Notes: generated by a model not told the origin, from the sequence alone. A DNA stretch of 64,000 nucleotides from Novosphingobium sp. ST904 (GCF_001298105.1 NZ_LGJH01000144.1:25508-89507), one strand, 5' to 3'; positions 8,200 through 17,478 are shown, counted from the first letter of the stretch. A program made the numbers and translations.

Positions 8200-8457
8200 T
8201 CATGTCCCTTCAAAGGGATGTGGGGGCCGGTTTCGTATGGGCCGTTCATCTTCGGTAGAGATATTCTCGTCCACCTGTAGGTAGGTAGCGAGGCCAAGCC
8301 ACGATCCGTTACCGCCACGAAACTGGCGAACTACGTCGCCGCGATCCCAGTGGCCGCTGAAGATTCCGCGGCGGTTGATGCCGCCCACGGGCCGCGTGCG
8401 CGCGGCCAGAAGACGGGCGCGGCGGATGTCGCGATCGAGGTGCCGCAGTGGTTCCAT
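8200..8457 (-). CDS. Hypothetical protein, 85 aa
   Basis: ATG 8457 follows AAAGGAT at about 8 nt. The protein is basic (HLDRDIRRARLLAARTRP) with a Gly/Trp-rich centre (GHWDRGDVVRQFRGGNGSWLG). Family not recognised. Confidence 0.5.
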   Translation of the reverse strand: MEPLRHLDRDIRRARLLAARTRPVGGINRRGIFSGHWDRGDVVRQFRGGNGSWLGLATYLQVDENISTEDERPIRNRPPHPFEGT

Positions 8458-8964
8458 GATAGTGATCCTTTCTGCAGGAGCGATCGCGCAGCGATCGGTC
8501 AGATTTCCATAAAGAGACGCGCAGAGGGCGGCGATCTGCGGGTCGCGGGCCCGCTATCGCCACCGAGGGTTATACCGGGCAGAACCTTGTTAGCATGCGA
8601 GGCTTCCTGGAATCGACGGGGGTCGTATCCGCTGCTACGGATGCGGCCCCGTTATCGTTTGCACTGGCGATTACATGTTGCGGGCAAGTAACGGGCTGCT
8701 AATGCCATCGACAGGCGGCAGGACAACGCGACCGTCCTGCCGCCGACTGTATCCTGCAGGCACAGTATTCATGCCTGACCTGTTTGGTCAGGAACAAAGG
8801 GCGTCGCCGCAACCAAATCCGATATCGCCGTCCTTTTGACAACCGGCACGCCTTGCCGTGGTGGATACACTGCCCAAGGCAGTGTATGTTGCGCTGCGGT
8901 ACACTCGAGACGGTGGCACGGCCTCTCAGGAGGCAAACCGTTGTAACCGAAGGGCGCGACGCCG
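8458..8964. other. Intergenic region with two perfect hairpins
   Basis: GGCGGCAGGAC/GTCCTGCCGCC at 8714-8724/8734-8744 is a perfect 11-bp inverted repeat with a 9-nt loop. ATACACTGCC/GGCAGTGTAT at 8865-8874/8878-8887 is a perfect 10-bp stem with a 3-nt loop, 78 bp upstream of the small gene at 8965. The second looks like an operator or leader hairpin. No gene is supported in this span. Confidence 0.55.
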
Positions 8965-9123
8965 ATGATCCCGCAATCGATCCTGTGTCTGTTCAACCGC
9001 CACAAGCCCGACTGGCATAAGACCCGGTGGGACGGTTTGCATTACGTTGGCGCCTGCACCGCGTGCGGCCGCGAGGTCTATCGCCGCAAGTCGAAGACCT
9101 GTCGGGCGATCGGCAGCGGTTGA
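8965..9123 (+). CDS. 52-aa Cys-rich (zinc-ribbon-like) protein
   Basis: The product starts MIPQSILCLFNRHKPDWHKT and carries YVGACTACGREVYRRKSKTC, so a CxxC pair, an earlier Cys and a late Cys could hold one metal ion. Small proteins of this layout, with the L-F-N-R-H start and a CxxC after a Tyr-Val-Gly, are widespread in sphingomonads; their role is unknown. The stop (9121) is 5 bp from the convergent DUF3768 gene. Confidence 0.65.
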   Translation: MIPQSILCLFNRHKPDWHKTRWDGLHYVGACTACGREVYRRKSKTCRAIGSG

Positions 9124-9127
9124 TGGA

Positions 9128-9496
9128 TCACAGGTCCTCGCGCACCATGATCGTCATGACGCGGCGGGTGAGCGACGCATCGGCGGCATCGTCCGAGCCG
9201 TAGCGAAGATCGAGGTCGTAGGCGTCGATCGCGAAGTAGATGGTCTGCCCCTCGTACTCGACCTGGCTGCGATCGCGCTCACTCCTGTCGTCCTGGGGGA
9301 AGCGGTGCGCGCGAACGGCGGCGAGGATGCGCGCCTGCGCGACGATCTCGCTCATGCGCTCGCCGTTGCTGAAGGTCGCAAGGCAATTGCGGGTGATGAC
9401 GGTCCGTGCAGTGCGGTCGAGGCCGAGCCGGCAGCGATCGTTCAGGCGACCGATGATCTCGGTGCGCGAGGCGTGATCGGCGGGTGTGCGTAACAT
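9128..9496 (-). CDS. DUF3768 domain protein
   Basis: This 122-aa protein matches DUF3768 by the segment IIGRLNDRCRLGLDRTARTV, by VITRNCLATFS, and by the C-terminal part with EGQTIYFAIDAYDLDLRYGS and the end TRRVMTIMVREDL. The family is small, acidic to neutral, and almost confined to alphaproteobacterial plasmids and ICEs; its function is unknown. It is the most downstream gene of the long minus-strand cluster, 32 bp from the PP-loop gene. Confidence 0.85.
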   Translation of the reverse strand: MLRTPADHASRTEIIGRLNDRCRLGLDRTARTVITRNCLATFSNGERMSEIVAQARILAAVRAHRFPQDDRSERDRSQVEYEGQTIYFAIDAYDLDLRYGSDDAADASLTRRVMTIMVREDL

Positions 9497-9528
9497 CAGC
9501 GCGGGTACTCCCTATGTGCAGATATGCT

Positions 9529-10476
9529 TTATGCGGCGACGGCGCGGACGGCAGCACTGCCGTTCGGCAGCGCACCAGCATTGAAGCGCTCGAGCCAGTC
9601 GCGCATTGTCGGGCGCTCCTCGATCGGAATCGTGGCGGCTACGTCCTGGAAGCGGACGAGGTCGAGCGGGGCATCGCGCACGATGGTGTCGATCTCGGCA
9701 TCAGGGAGCAGCTGCTCGTGCCGGATGAAATCGGTCATGCGCCCCGGCCTCGCGCGGGTGGATTTGCGCCACAGCCCCTCCACGGTATGGAGCCGCGGCG
9801 CAGCCCGCGCCTCGACGAGGACGATGAGCCGCAGGCACCAGCGCGGGAGTGCCCGAACCTCCGCCGGGGCCATTCCTATACACAGGAAACAGCTCGATTT
9901 TTCGCAAAAGGGCAGGCCCTCGGCTGCAATGCGGGCGATGCAGGCATCGCGGTCCCAGCCCCATTCCTGCAAGGGATAGCGGTAGGAATAGAGCGGATCG
10001 TCGATCGTCGCGGCATGGGCGGCGCGGGCACGGTCGCGTGACCCCGCATCGAAGCCGATCAGGCGCGTGACCTTCTGTCCGCGCGCCCAGGCATCGATCG
10101 CGGGTTGCCATGTCTTGAGGAAGGCATCCTGGGGTGCCTTCTTATATTTGAGGCTGCAGCTGGAGCCGCCGAGGCTTTTGCTCGGAAGGGTCGCGTTCGT
10201 GAGCGCCATTTCCAGGAGCGAATAGTAGGGCGGCCAGTGCTTGAAGCGCTTGGGCTGATAGCGCACGATCTCATGGCGAATGCCATGGCTTTTCATCCAT
10301 GGGCCGATCACGTCGAGATAGGCGTAAGTCGAAGGCTTTTCCGTCCCGGTATCGGCGGTTATCACAATTTCCGGCTTCTCCCCCCTGCTCACCAGCTCGA
10401 TCAGGAGCGCGGTGGAATCGACGCCGATGCCGTAGGCAAGGGCGACAGGCGGACGCGGCATGATGATCGAGGCCAT
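9529..10476 (-). CDS. PP-loop ATPase (PAPS reductase/DndC-like fold)
   Basis: The 315-aa protein has the PP-loop YGIGVDSTALLIELV at residues 15-29, a variant of SGGxDS in which Ile and Val replace one Gly and a Gly. It is followed by IVITADTGTEKPSTYAYLD and, around residue 195, a CEKSSCFLC cluster that could hold a metal or act in sulfur chemistry. PP-loop enzymes adenylate a substrate; relatives include PAPS reductase, tRNA thiolases and DndC. ATG 10476 is 1 nt after the upstream stop, so translation is probably coupled. No DndB/D/E or cysteine desulfurase partner is seen nearby, so a phosphorothioation role is not supported. Confidence 0.75.
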   Translation of the reverse strand: MASIIMPRPPVALAYGIGVDSTALLIELVSRGEKPEIVITADTGTEKPSTYAYLDVIGPWMKSHGIRHEIVRYQPKRFKHWPPYYSLLEMALTNATLPSKSLGGSSCSLKYKKAPQDAFLKTWQPAIDAWARGQKVTRLIGFDAGSRDRARAAHAATIDDPLYSYRYPLQEWGWDRDACIARIAAEGLPFCEKSSCFLCIGMAPAEVRALPRWCLRLIVLVEARAAPRLHTVEGLWRKSTRARPGRMTDFIRHEQLLPDAEIDTIVRDAPLDLVRFQDVAATIPIEERPTMRDWLERFNAGALPNGSAAVRAVAA

Positions 10477-10477
10477 G

Positions 10478-10969
10478 TCACGCGCCCTGGGAGGCATCGG
10501 CCGCAACGTCGTCGGCGGCTTCGTCATCTCCCGTCACCACGAGCGGTGGGATGGCAAAGTCGGCGGCATCGAACCATGCGAGCACCGCCTCGATCGAGCC
10601 CAGTTGCTTGATGGCGGCGCGGCCGATCAGCACGGTGTCGCTTTCATCGACCGGGTAAGGCTGCGGCTCGCCCTCGCCGGTGAAGACGACACGCTCCGAT
10701 CCCCATTGGCCCGAACATCCGCCAGACCAGCGCGCGAAGGGCAAGCCCATCTCGATGCAGGTTGCCTCGAGCGCATCGAAGCGCCCCCATGCCACCTCGT
10801 GGGCATAGAGGCGTAGCGACTGGCCCTCCTGCCGGTGTTCGGGCGCGAAGTCCTCGCCATCCCACTGGATGGCAAGGGCCTCGGCGCCGATAAGCGCGAC
10901 AAGCCGGGTGTAATCGGCAGAGCCGATTGTTCCGCCGATTTCAATCGACGCGGACACGCGATCGACCAT
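10478..10969 (-). CDS. Conserved hypothetical protein, 163 aa
   Basis: An acidic protein starting MVDRVSASIEIGGTIGSADY. The N-terminal part looks like a small alpha-beta domain; the C-terminus is Ala/Asp-rich. No catalytic motif is seen. It is tightly coupled to the downstream PP-loop gene (1-nt gap), which suggests joint function. Confidence 0.65.
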   Translation of the reverse strand: MVDRVSASIEIGGTIGSADYTRLVALIGAEALAIQWDGEDFAPEHRQEGQSLRLYAHEVAWGRFDALEATCIEMGLPFARWSGGCSGQWGSERVVFTGEGEPQPYPVDESDTVLIGRAAIKQLGSIEAVLAWFDAADFAIPPLVVTGDDEAADDVAADASQGA

Positions 10970-11011
10970 GGGCCGGATCTCCTGAAAGGTGTGGTTTGGT
11001 GGCGACCGCGC

Positions 11012-11275
11012 TCAGGCGAGGTCGTGTGCGATGAAGTCCGCAATCTCAGCGGCACCGTCCGGCCAGTCGCGAACCACGCGCTGCGCCTGCGGCAAATCGG
11101 CCATGTCGGCGATCTCGTAGTCGTCGGACATATGTGCGAAGTCAGCGGGATCGTATTCGTCGCCTCGGCAATACGTGCCGTCCGGCCAGATCATCAGGAT
11201 GTTCGCCTGCAGGGACGTGTCCGTAGCGGACTGGACGGGTGAGACCTGCGGGTACGCGTGGGGGTGAGAGGCCAT
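11012..11275 (-). CDS. Hypothetical acidic protein, 87 aa
   Basis: ATG 11275 (MASHPHAYPQVSPVQSATDT) is chosen over upstream ATGs because GGAG lies 6 nt before it. The middle carries ILMIWPDGTYCRGDEYDPAD, a small beta-rich motif. Family unknown. A purine-rich tract at 11321-11345 lies 46-70 nt upstream. Confidence 0.55.
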   Translation of the reverse strand: MASHPHAYPQVSPVQSATDTSLQANILMIWPDGTYCRGDEYDPADFAHMSDDYEIADMADLPQAQRVVRDWPDGAAEIADFIAHDLA

Positions 11276-11376
11276 GAAAATCTCCATCGCTTGATGCGGA
11301 CAGGGACCATTCCCCATCGTCATCCTTCGCTTTCCCTCTCTCCGCCGATACTCATGGGAAGACGCGGGATATTCCC

Positions 11377-12222
11377 TCAGCCGCCCTTTGACGCGGGTGC
11401 CGCCGCGTCCAGCGCGAGGATCTCGGGAAGGCTTTTGGGTGTCGCCGCGCGCTTGCGGCGGCCGAAGGCCAGCCCCTGCTTTGCCGCATACTTGTGGACC
11501 GCTGCGGCCTTGCGCCCGAGCGCATCGGCAAGGTCGCGAATGTCGATGGCGCGGGCATGCGCGATGGTGAGCGCGGCCTTGTCGTCCTCGCTCCAGGGGC
11601 GCTGGTAGCCGTGCGAAAGACCGAGCAGATTTGCGCGGGTGAAGATCGCGGCCCTGCTGCGCCCCATCGCGCGGGCGAGGTCAGCGGTGGGCACGCGCCC
11701 ATAGTCACGGCGCAGCCGATCCAGATCGGCCTCGGACCAGTCCGGGCCGGTGCGCCATCCCGCCCGGTTGGCGTGGGTGCCGGTGAGCCCGAGGTATCGG
11801 GCGCGCCAGCGGATCGAGTGCGCACTGCGCGAAAGGCCCCGTTGCAGGTGCGTCAGACTCTGACCGCTCGCATAGGCGGCCTTCAGCAATTCGTTCTCCT
11901 CGGCTGTCCAGGCGCGGCCCCAGCCCTTGCCCTCGCCGATCTTGCGCATGATCGCCTTCATCGCGCTCTTGCTGCGCGTCGTGTGACCCTCCTGCCCCAG
12001 CATCTGGCCGATCTCGGTATAGGAGTGCCCCGCTTCCTGAAGCGCGATCATGCGCTCGATCTCGGCAGCGCTCCAGTCGCGGGGCATATGCTTGTGGCGC
12101 TGACCGAGCAGGGCCGCGCGCGCCGAGACCCCGTAATGGGGCCGTCCGATCAGAACGGCGATCTCGGCGATGGGGATGCCGGTCTCGTAGCCGGAGCGAA
12201 GCTGGGCATCCTCCCATGGCAT
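11377..12222 (-). CDS. Multi-repeat SANT/Myb-like HTH protein (repeats 3-7)
   Basis: The 281-aa protein is almost wholly made of five units of about 45-55 residues. Each begins with a Trp (W-S-A-A-E-I-E-R, W-T-A-E-E-N-E-L-L, W-S-E-A-D-L-D-R-L, W-S-E-D-D-K-A-A-L), has a central I-A/L-A..LGR turn, and ends with R-A-x-x-LGL. This is the pattern of GcrA/SANT/Myb-type helix-turn-helix domains. The ATG at 12222 directly follows, in frame, the TAG of the upstream ORF (12223-12225), which carries two more repeats. No ribosome site separates them, so the pair is either translationally coupled or one gene broken by an amber codon. Several tandem HTHs predict long, sequence-specific DNA contact. Confidence 0.75.
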   Translation of the reverse strand: MPWEDAQLRSGYETGIPIAEIAVLIGRPHYGVSARAALLGQRHKHMPRDWSAAEIERMIALQEAGHSYTEIGQMLGQEGHTTRSKSAMKAIMRKIGEGKGWGRAWTAEENELLKAAYASGQSLTHLQRGLSRSAHSIRWRARYLGLTGTHANRAGWRTGPDWSEADLDRLRRDYGRVPTADLARAMGRSRAAIFTRANLLGLSHGYQRPWSEDDKAALTIAHARAIDIRDLADALGRKAAAVHKYAAKQGLAFGRRKRAATPKSLPEILALDAAAPASKGG

Positions 12223-12645
12223 CTAGGGCGGCGCGCCGGTCCGGGCAAGTCCAAGCAGCGCGGCGCGGGCATAAGTCGCCATGCAGGAACGTCCAAGGTC
12301 GGCGGCGATGCCGGCGGTCGCCTCGTCACCGTAGCGCCGGATCAGTTCCTCGTCCTCCAGCTCGTTCCATGGCCGCTGCGAATGGCGGCGAAGCCCGAGT
12401 ACATAGATACGGTCGCGCACCCCCTGCCTGCCCCGGCCAAGAACCTCGGCGATCTCGGTGACGGGCACGTCATCGGCAAAGAGACGGCGCAGAGTGGCGA
12501 TCTCATCGGGCGTCCAGGCATCCTTGCGCCATGTCATCTCGCCCGGCGCTCCGGCAGGAGACAGGGGCGGAAGGGGCAGCGACGCGGGGCACGCGACCAG
12601 TTCGACGACGATCGGCGTGTCGTCGGGATCGATTGCCATGGTCAT
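12223..12645 (-). CDS. SANT/Myb-like HTH protein (repeats 1-2)
   Basis: ATG 12645 has GGAG 6 nt upstream. After a Pro-rich head of about 40 residues, two SANT-like units follow: WTPDEIATLRRLFADDVPVT with IAEVLGRGRQGVRDRI, then PWNELEDEELIRRYG with IAADLGRSC. They match the five units of the next ORF, which starts at the base after this TAG and in the same frame. The upstream neighbour is a HerA-like ATPase gene ending at 12669. Confidence 0.7.
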   Translation of the reverse strand: MTMAIDPDDTPIVVELVACPASLPLPPLSPAGAPGEMTWRKDAWTPDEIATLRRLFADDVPVTEIAEVLGRGRQGVRDRIYVLGLRRHSQRPWNELEDEELIRRYGDEATAGIAADLGRSCMATYARAALLGLARTGAPP

Positions 12646-12668
12646 GACAGTCTCCTTCAGGCGGGGGG

Positions 12669-13900
12669 TCAGGGCAGCGCGACGACGGGTACGTCGGCGA
12701 TGCGGGCGCGCAGGCGAGCATGAAGCCGCGCCATGCGGTCATCGCCGCGCGGCATGGTGTCGACGGCGGCGATGGCGGCGAGCAGGTCGAGCGCGCGGTC
12801 GACGGCTTCGGCCGGGGTATCGAGGTGGCGCGCGAGTTCGGCGGCGGTGGTCGCGTTGGGGGCGATCCGGCGCAGGGCAAGGCAGATCGCGGCCGCGACC
12901 GCGCGGCCTCGTCGAGGAGAAAGGCATCGAGCGCGCGGGTGCCGCGCAGTTTCAGTGCATCGCCGCGTACCGGGGTGGTCTCGCGCAAGCCGTCGAGGTC
13001 GAGCAGCCGCGCGGCCTCGGCGCCGTCGATATCGGCCGCGCCGTGCAGCAGGGGCGTCGCGCCCAGATGCTCGGTGATGGTGGGATCGATGCGCGCCAGC
13101 ACCGGCTCGGGCGCAAGCGCGGGACCGAAGGCATGGAACTCGCCTGCGGCAAGCGTGCGCAGCTTCTCCGATTCCGCACGCGAGAAGCCGAGGATATCGG
13201 CAGCGCGGGCGACATCGCGGTCGAAGACGTTGATGCCGATGAGGAAGTTGTGCAGCTCGCTGATCACCGAGGCCGAGAGCTTGGCGAGGCGCTGGGTGGC
13301 GATGACCGGGGCGATACCGCGCTTGCGCCCCCTGGCGCACAGGTCGGTCAGCGTCGCGACGCCGAGGCGGCGGATATCGGCGTCGCGCGCGGTGCCCGCC
13401 TGGTGGGGCGCGAGCAGATGGCCCTCGTCGATCACGACGAGCACGGTGTGCTTCCAGTCCTCGCTGGGCGCGCCGACGAGCCCCGCGAAGAAGGCCGATG
13501 CCTTGACGATGCGCGCCTCGGGATCGAGGTCGGTGAGGCCAAGGTGGAGCGCGATGCGGTGGCGCCGCGCGCGCAGGGCGGCGGCCGTCAATCCGTCGGC
13601 GGCGATCTCGGCGGCCTTGAGGGTGGTCGCGCCGATGTGCGCGGCGAGGTTGCCGAACTCGCCTTCGGGATCGACGATGATCGTCTGCACATAGTCGAAG
13701 GCCTCCTCGACGATACGGCGCAAGGTCCGGCTCTTACCCGCGCCCGAGCCGCCCTGGACCAGCATGCGGCCCGCCAGGAGGCGGTCGAGGTCGAGATGCA
13801 GCGGCCCTCGGGAGTGTCGGCCGATCGGCACGGCGTTCGCCGCCGGGGCGGCCGCATCCGGCGGAGCGCCGGTGGGCGCAAACGGGGTGACGGTGTTCAT
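12669..13900 (-). CDS. HerA/DUF87-type ATP-binding protein, frameshifted
   Basis: The protein has Walker A GGSGAGKS at residues 50-57, an IIVDPEGEFGNL segment near 74, and Walker B VVIDEGH at about 155-161 followed by a sensor-like ATQRLAKLS. This is the plan of HerA/FtsK-like ATPases with DUF87, which act as hexameric DNA translocases. The frame breaks near 12899-12908; the conserved tail (AAAICLALRRIAPN..., ending VALP) lies in the next frame. Restoring one base gives 410 aa. ATG 13900 follows GGGAGATC. It lies between the large hypothetical gene and the HTH-array genes, all on one strand. Confidence 0.75.
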
Positions 13901-13931
13901 GGCGGATCTCCCGGTGAACGGGCGCGCATCA

Positions 13932-15601
13932 TCATGCGCCCCGCCCTTTACCCTCCTCCTCCGCTCTCACGGCCTCAGGAACAATCGGGATAGGTGGCCG
14001 CTGTCGGGCGCTTTCCAGTGCAGCAAAGCCGCGCCACAAGTGCGCCTCGGCATCGATCAGGTGGTCGAAGGTACGGGTCTCGTTACCGATCGTGACGCTC
14101 CAGCGCTCGCCATGGGCTTCGATGAAACCGCAGCTATAGATGCGCCCTGGACTGTCGTGCGCGGCTTCGGTGCCCGGTTCAGAACCCAACTCGCATCCGG
14201 CGCGGATCAGGCTCGCGACATGGACGCCGCTCATGCGCCAGATATCGAAACGTGCGCCCTCCTCGCTTGCGGTGAGGTAATGGGCCTTGGCGATCGTCCA
14301 TGCGGCATCGGCGTGCGCAATGTCCTCGCCGATCCCGGCAGCACGCTGCGCCGGGCTCAGCATCGGTGCGCGCTCGGTTTCCCACGCCGCCAGCATCACC
14401 ATGTTGGCGTCGCAGTGATCGTGCGAGGCGCAGACGAAATCGGCATTGCGACGGTTGGCGAGCCGCATGGCGCGCCACTGCGCCGGGGTCAGCTCGATCA
14501 TGAGGCCGCGCGCGAAGGCGCAGGCGAGCCGCTCGCGCGAGGCGTGCTCGAGTGCGGCGTTCCAGTCTTCGCCTGCGTGAATCTCCGCCATGTCGTCGTC
14601 AGGACTGCGCCGAGTCAGTAGGAACCGGGCGATGCCCGGAACCTCGCGCTGCGCGGAATCGGGATGGTCGATCCAGATCTGCACCGGCTCGCCCATCGGC
14701 CCGATCGCCACCTGGAAGCTGGGCGCGGTGTCGTTATGCCAGCTGGTGTCGATCCATCCTGCGCGGGATCGCCGATCAGCGCCTCGGCGCGTTCGCGCGT
14801 GAGCGGTCTCGGGGCCGCATCGGGCAACGTCCACGCATAATCGTCGCCGCTGACGAACCCGGCCTCGGGGTCGAGGACGACGATCGCGGCCTCGGCCGCT
14901 CCGGGAAGCGCGCGGATCTGCGCCAGCACATCGCCCGCGGTGCCGGCATCGCTGTCGGCGAGGATGATGAGGCGGCGTGACCACCGGGTCGGACGGGCAT
15001 GGTCCCCGGGTTGCGGCCAGCTGCTCGGCAGCGGCCGCCCCGGGATGTTCACGACATCGGGGGTGCGCCGGTTGTCGGCGCGCAGCGCGGCAAGGTTGCT
15101 GCGGCGTGCGGCATCAAACAGGTCATCGCGGTTGCCGCCGCCATCGGCGAAGCCGCGATCGTAGGCGGCCAGCTGCTCGGGCGTTCGGCGCGCATCGAGC
15201 GAAGGGCCATAAGGCGAGCCGCTATGCGCTCCATACCAGCCCCAAGCATAAGTCACGGCCTCGTTCCAGTCATAGCCGTGCAGGTCGCGGCCCCTGAGGA
15301 TCGCAAGATCGTGATCGGCGATCTCGCCGCGTGCGGCCTTGCCGTCCATGAAGGCGAAGTTGCGTGCGCGCCGCTCGCGCTCACTCGCGGCGGCGATGGC
15401 GTCGTTGAAGGGTTTCATCGCCGTGACCCGGACCTTCAGGCGCGCCATGCGCGCTTCAAGCGATGCGCCGGGGGGAAGATCGGGCCATGCCTGCCAGATC
15501 GCAGCGAGGGTCTCGGCCTGCTCGATCGGACGCCCCCGCGCGATCCAGCATTGCGGATCGGCGGGGTTGAAGGTAACGGCGGGGGCGGCGGCAGTAGTCA
15601 T
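13932..15601 (-). CDS. Large hypothetical plasmid protein, 556 aa, frameshifted
   Basis: The first 285 residues (MTTAAAPAVTFNPADPQCWI to EALIGDPA) and the last 270 (AGWIDTSWHNDTAPSFQVAI to the end) lie in two frames that meet near 14760-14765. One added base joins them exactly. The N-terminal part contains a repeated helical section and LIILADSDAGTAGDVLAQIR, which resembles a Toprim-like or receiver-like strand-turn. The C-terminal part has no recognised motif. Its ATG (15601) overlaps the stop of the upstream gene by 4 nt, so the two are coupled. Confidence 0.6.
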
Positions 15602-16377
15602 GACCGTGCCAGCGGCGACATGAAGGCCGCCTCCTCGGTGACCGGGAGCCGGGTCGCAAGGCCGCGCCCGATCGCCTCGCGATAGGCGACGGCGATCCAG
15701 AATTCGTCGGGGTGCCCCTGATAGTCACGGCCGACCAGGCGGATGCTGTCGCCATACTGCTCGATGCGTTGGCCGCCATAGGACACCAGCACTTCGCCCT
15801 GCGTGACGCTGAAGCGTTTGGGCTCGATGGTCACCAGCGCGGGATCGAAAGGCGATATGGCCTGATCGACAGGTACCGGAATCGCAGCCAGCGCCTCGCG
15901 CAGCAGAGTGGACGTCGTGTGGAAAGCAGGGCCATCCCCGGTGATGACCACGTAGCCGCCGCCGAACTCGTCACAGCGCAGCTTGTCCGAGGTGCAGGAC
16001 CATTCGAAGCCGCAAGGCAGCGCGGATTTGCAGGCGGCATGGATCAGATTTGCCACGGCCTCGATGCCGAACTGTTCGCCGCTGAAGGTGACCTCGCAAA
16101 CGCCGCAGGAGTCAGCATCGCCTACGTGGATGTCGCAATCGAACATCGGCCAGGAAGGATCGTCGAACAGCTCGAGGAAACTGCCGAAGTGGTTCGGCCC
16201 CTTGGCGGGGAACAGGGTGATGAAATCGTGTCCGAGTGCATCGAACGAGATTTTCAGGTCCGTGTCACTGTGATTGTCGGTCAGCAGTTCGCTTGCGCGC
16301 TCGGCCTTGGCGAGCATCGCTGCATCCTCCGCGCTCATGAAAAGGCTGAAGGCGGCTTTGACGTAGGAATTGGACAT
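15598..16377 (-). CDS. Conserved hypothetical protein, 259 aa
   Basis: ATG 16377 has AAGGAG 8 nt upstream. The protein is acidic and alpha-beta, with a Cys cluster (CDIHVGDADSCGVCEVTF near residue 80, then SALPCGFEWSCTSDKLRCDE) that might bind metal. Family not recognised. Its stop overlaps the start of the next gene (ATGA). Confidence 0.65.
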   Translation of the reverse strand: MSNSYVKAAFSLFMSAEDAAMLAKAERASELLTDNHSDTDLKISFDALGHDFITLFPAKGPNHFGSFLELFDDPSWPMFDCDIHVGDADSCGVCEVTFSGEQFGIEAVANLIHAACKSALPCGFEWSCTSDKLRCDEFGGGYVVITGDGPAFHTTSTLLREALAAIPVPVDQAISPFDPALVTIEPKRFSVTQGEVLVSYGGQRIEQYGDSIRLVGRDYQGHPDEFWIAVAYREAIGRGLATRLPVTEEAAFMSPLARS

Positions 16378-16400
16378 GAGGGGTGCTCCTTCAGGCAGGA

Positions 16401-16896
16401 TCAGGCAGCGAGGCGCGTGCGGGCGGCCTCGGCCGCTTCGGGGAAGGCGGCGGTAAGGTTGGTGTGAACCCTCTCGAAATCGGGAATGGCGAATGTGCCA
16501 TCCGGCCTCGGTCGGGAGACCAGCAGCGCGCCGATCACCAGTTCGCTATGCTTGCGGCGCGGGACCGTGGCGACGCAGCCGTCATATTCGACCGGAGGAG
16601 AGAAGCAGGCCGAGATCCAGCTGGACAGGCCCTCTTCCACGGCCTCGGCATAGGCGGCTACCGCCGGATCGGCTTCATCGTCGATGTGCAGCACCAGCGT
16701 GCGATAGGTGCCGAAGTCGTGGTGGTTGGGGTATGACGCGAGGCGGCACCCTTTGGGCGGCAGGCCATGAAGCGCGATCACCGCCAGCATGTAGGCGTTC
16801 ACCTCGAAGGCGTCACGCGCGCGAAGTCGGGGGTCTGGCCAAGCTGCGCGCACGGCTCGTTCGCCGCGCGCCGCCAAGATCGATATGATAGGGCAT
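16401..16896 (-). CDS. Hypothetical protein, about 165 aa, probable double frameshift
   Basis: The clear part (FEVNAYMLAVIALHGLPPKG to the end RTRLAA) is open from 16401 to about 16815. The best start is ATG 16896 (MPYHIDLGG) with GGAG 6 nt upstream. Between them a third frame reads RAANEPCAQLGQTPDFARV. Restoring one base near 16873 and one near 16815 joins all three and the length becomes a multiple of three. The alternative is a TTG start at 16877 in a single frame, which gives an Arg-rich, unconvincing N-terminus. The protein includes VPRRKHSELVIGALLVSRPR. Function unknown. Confidence 0.5.
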
Positions 16897-16984
16897 GGGC
16901 TTCTCCGTCGATCCCAAATGGATCGACAAGCCCTCTCCCCCTCAACTCAAAGGCTATGGGATGCCTTGGGAAAATATTTGGGGA

Positions 16985-17251
16985 TCAGCGGTAGATGTCG
17001 CTGCGATGGCCGATCGTCAGCACGAGAACCAGCAGCCTGCCGTCCTCGATCTGGCACACGAGCCGGTAGTCGCCGACCCGGTAGCGCCAGCGCCCCGCCA
17101 TCGGGCCGGTGAGCGCCTTGCCGGAGGCGCGCGGATCTTCGCTGGCCGCCACGCGCTCGCGCAGGAAGGTGACGATCCGCTTGGCGGTCTGGCGATCGAG
17201 TTTGGAAAGGGACTTTTCTGCGGACGAGGACAGTTCAATCCGCCAGGCCAA
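16985..17251 (-). CDS. relE: RelE/ParE-type toxin
   Basis: This 88-aa protein has the RelE fold pattern: [32 protein letters not shown], then [18 protein letters not shown] and [16 protein letters not shown]. Arg and Tyr/His residues at the usual mRNA-cleavage positions are present. The TTG at 17251 with GGAG 7 nt upstream is preferred to an earlier ATG. The start overlaps the antitoxin stop by 17 nt, the usual arrangement. Expected role: ribosome-dependent mRNA cleavage when the antitoxin is lost, which would stabilise the plasmid. Confidence 0.88.
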   Translation of the reverse strand: MAWRIELSSSAEKSLSKLDRQTAKRIVTFLRERVAASEDPRASGKALTGPMAGRWRYRVGDYRLVCQIEDGRLLVLVLTIGHRSDIYR

Positions 17252-17462
17252 GCCGCTTCTCCACATCGTCGAGCGAGCTGGTGGTCTCGCGACCGGCGCG
17301 GATATCCTCGAGCACCTTGTCCGAGAGGTAGATGTCTTCCATGTCCTCGATGCCGCGCTCGATGATCTCGCGCAGGTAATAGGCCTTGGTCCGCCCGGTC
17401 ACGGACGCGAGGTGATCGAGCCGTTGCTCGACATCGGGGGCAAGACGCACGGACGTCGCCAT
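17235..17462 (-). CDS. relB: RelB/DinJ-type antitoxin
   Basis: The 75-aa protein starts [20 protein letters not shown], an RHH N-terminus, and continues [20 protein letters not shown], then an acidic C-terminal toxin-wrapping part. AAAGGAG lies 9 nt upstream of ATG 17462. It precedes and overlaps the toxin gene. A perfect palindrome GAATACGGGTATTC lies 17 bp upstream of the start and is the likely autoregulatory operator. Confidence 0.88.
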   Translation of the reverse strand: MATSVRLAPDVEQRLDHLASVTGRTKAYYLREIIERGIEDMEDIYLSDKVLEDIRAGRETTSSLDDVEKRLGLAD

Positions 17463-17478
17463 GGCGAGGGTCTCCTTT

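Noticed and set aside
9529..10476. DndC role for the PP-loop protein
   Set aside because: No DndB, D, E or cysteine desulfurase gene is near, and the PP-loop departs from DndC.
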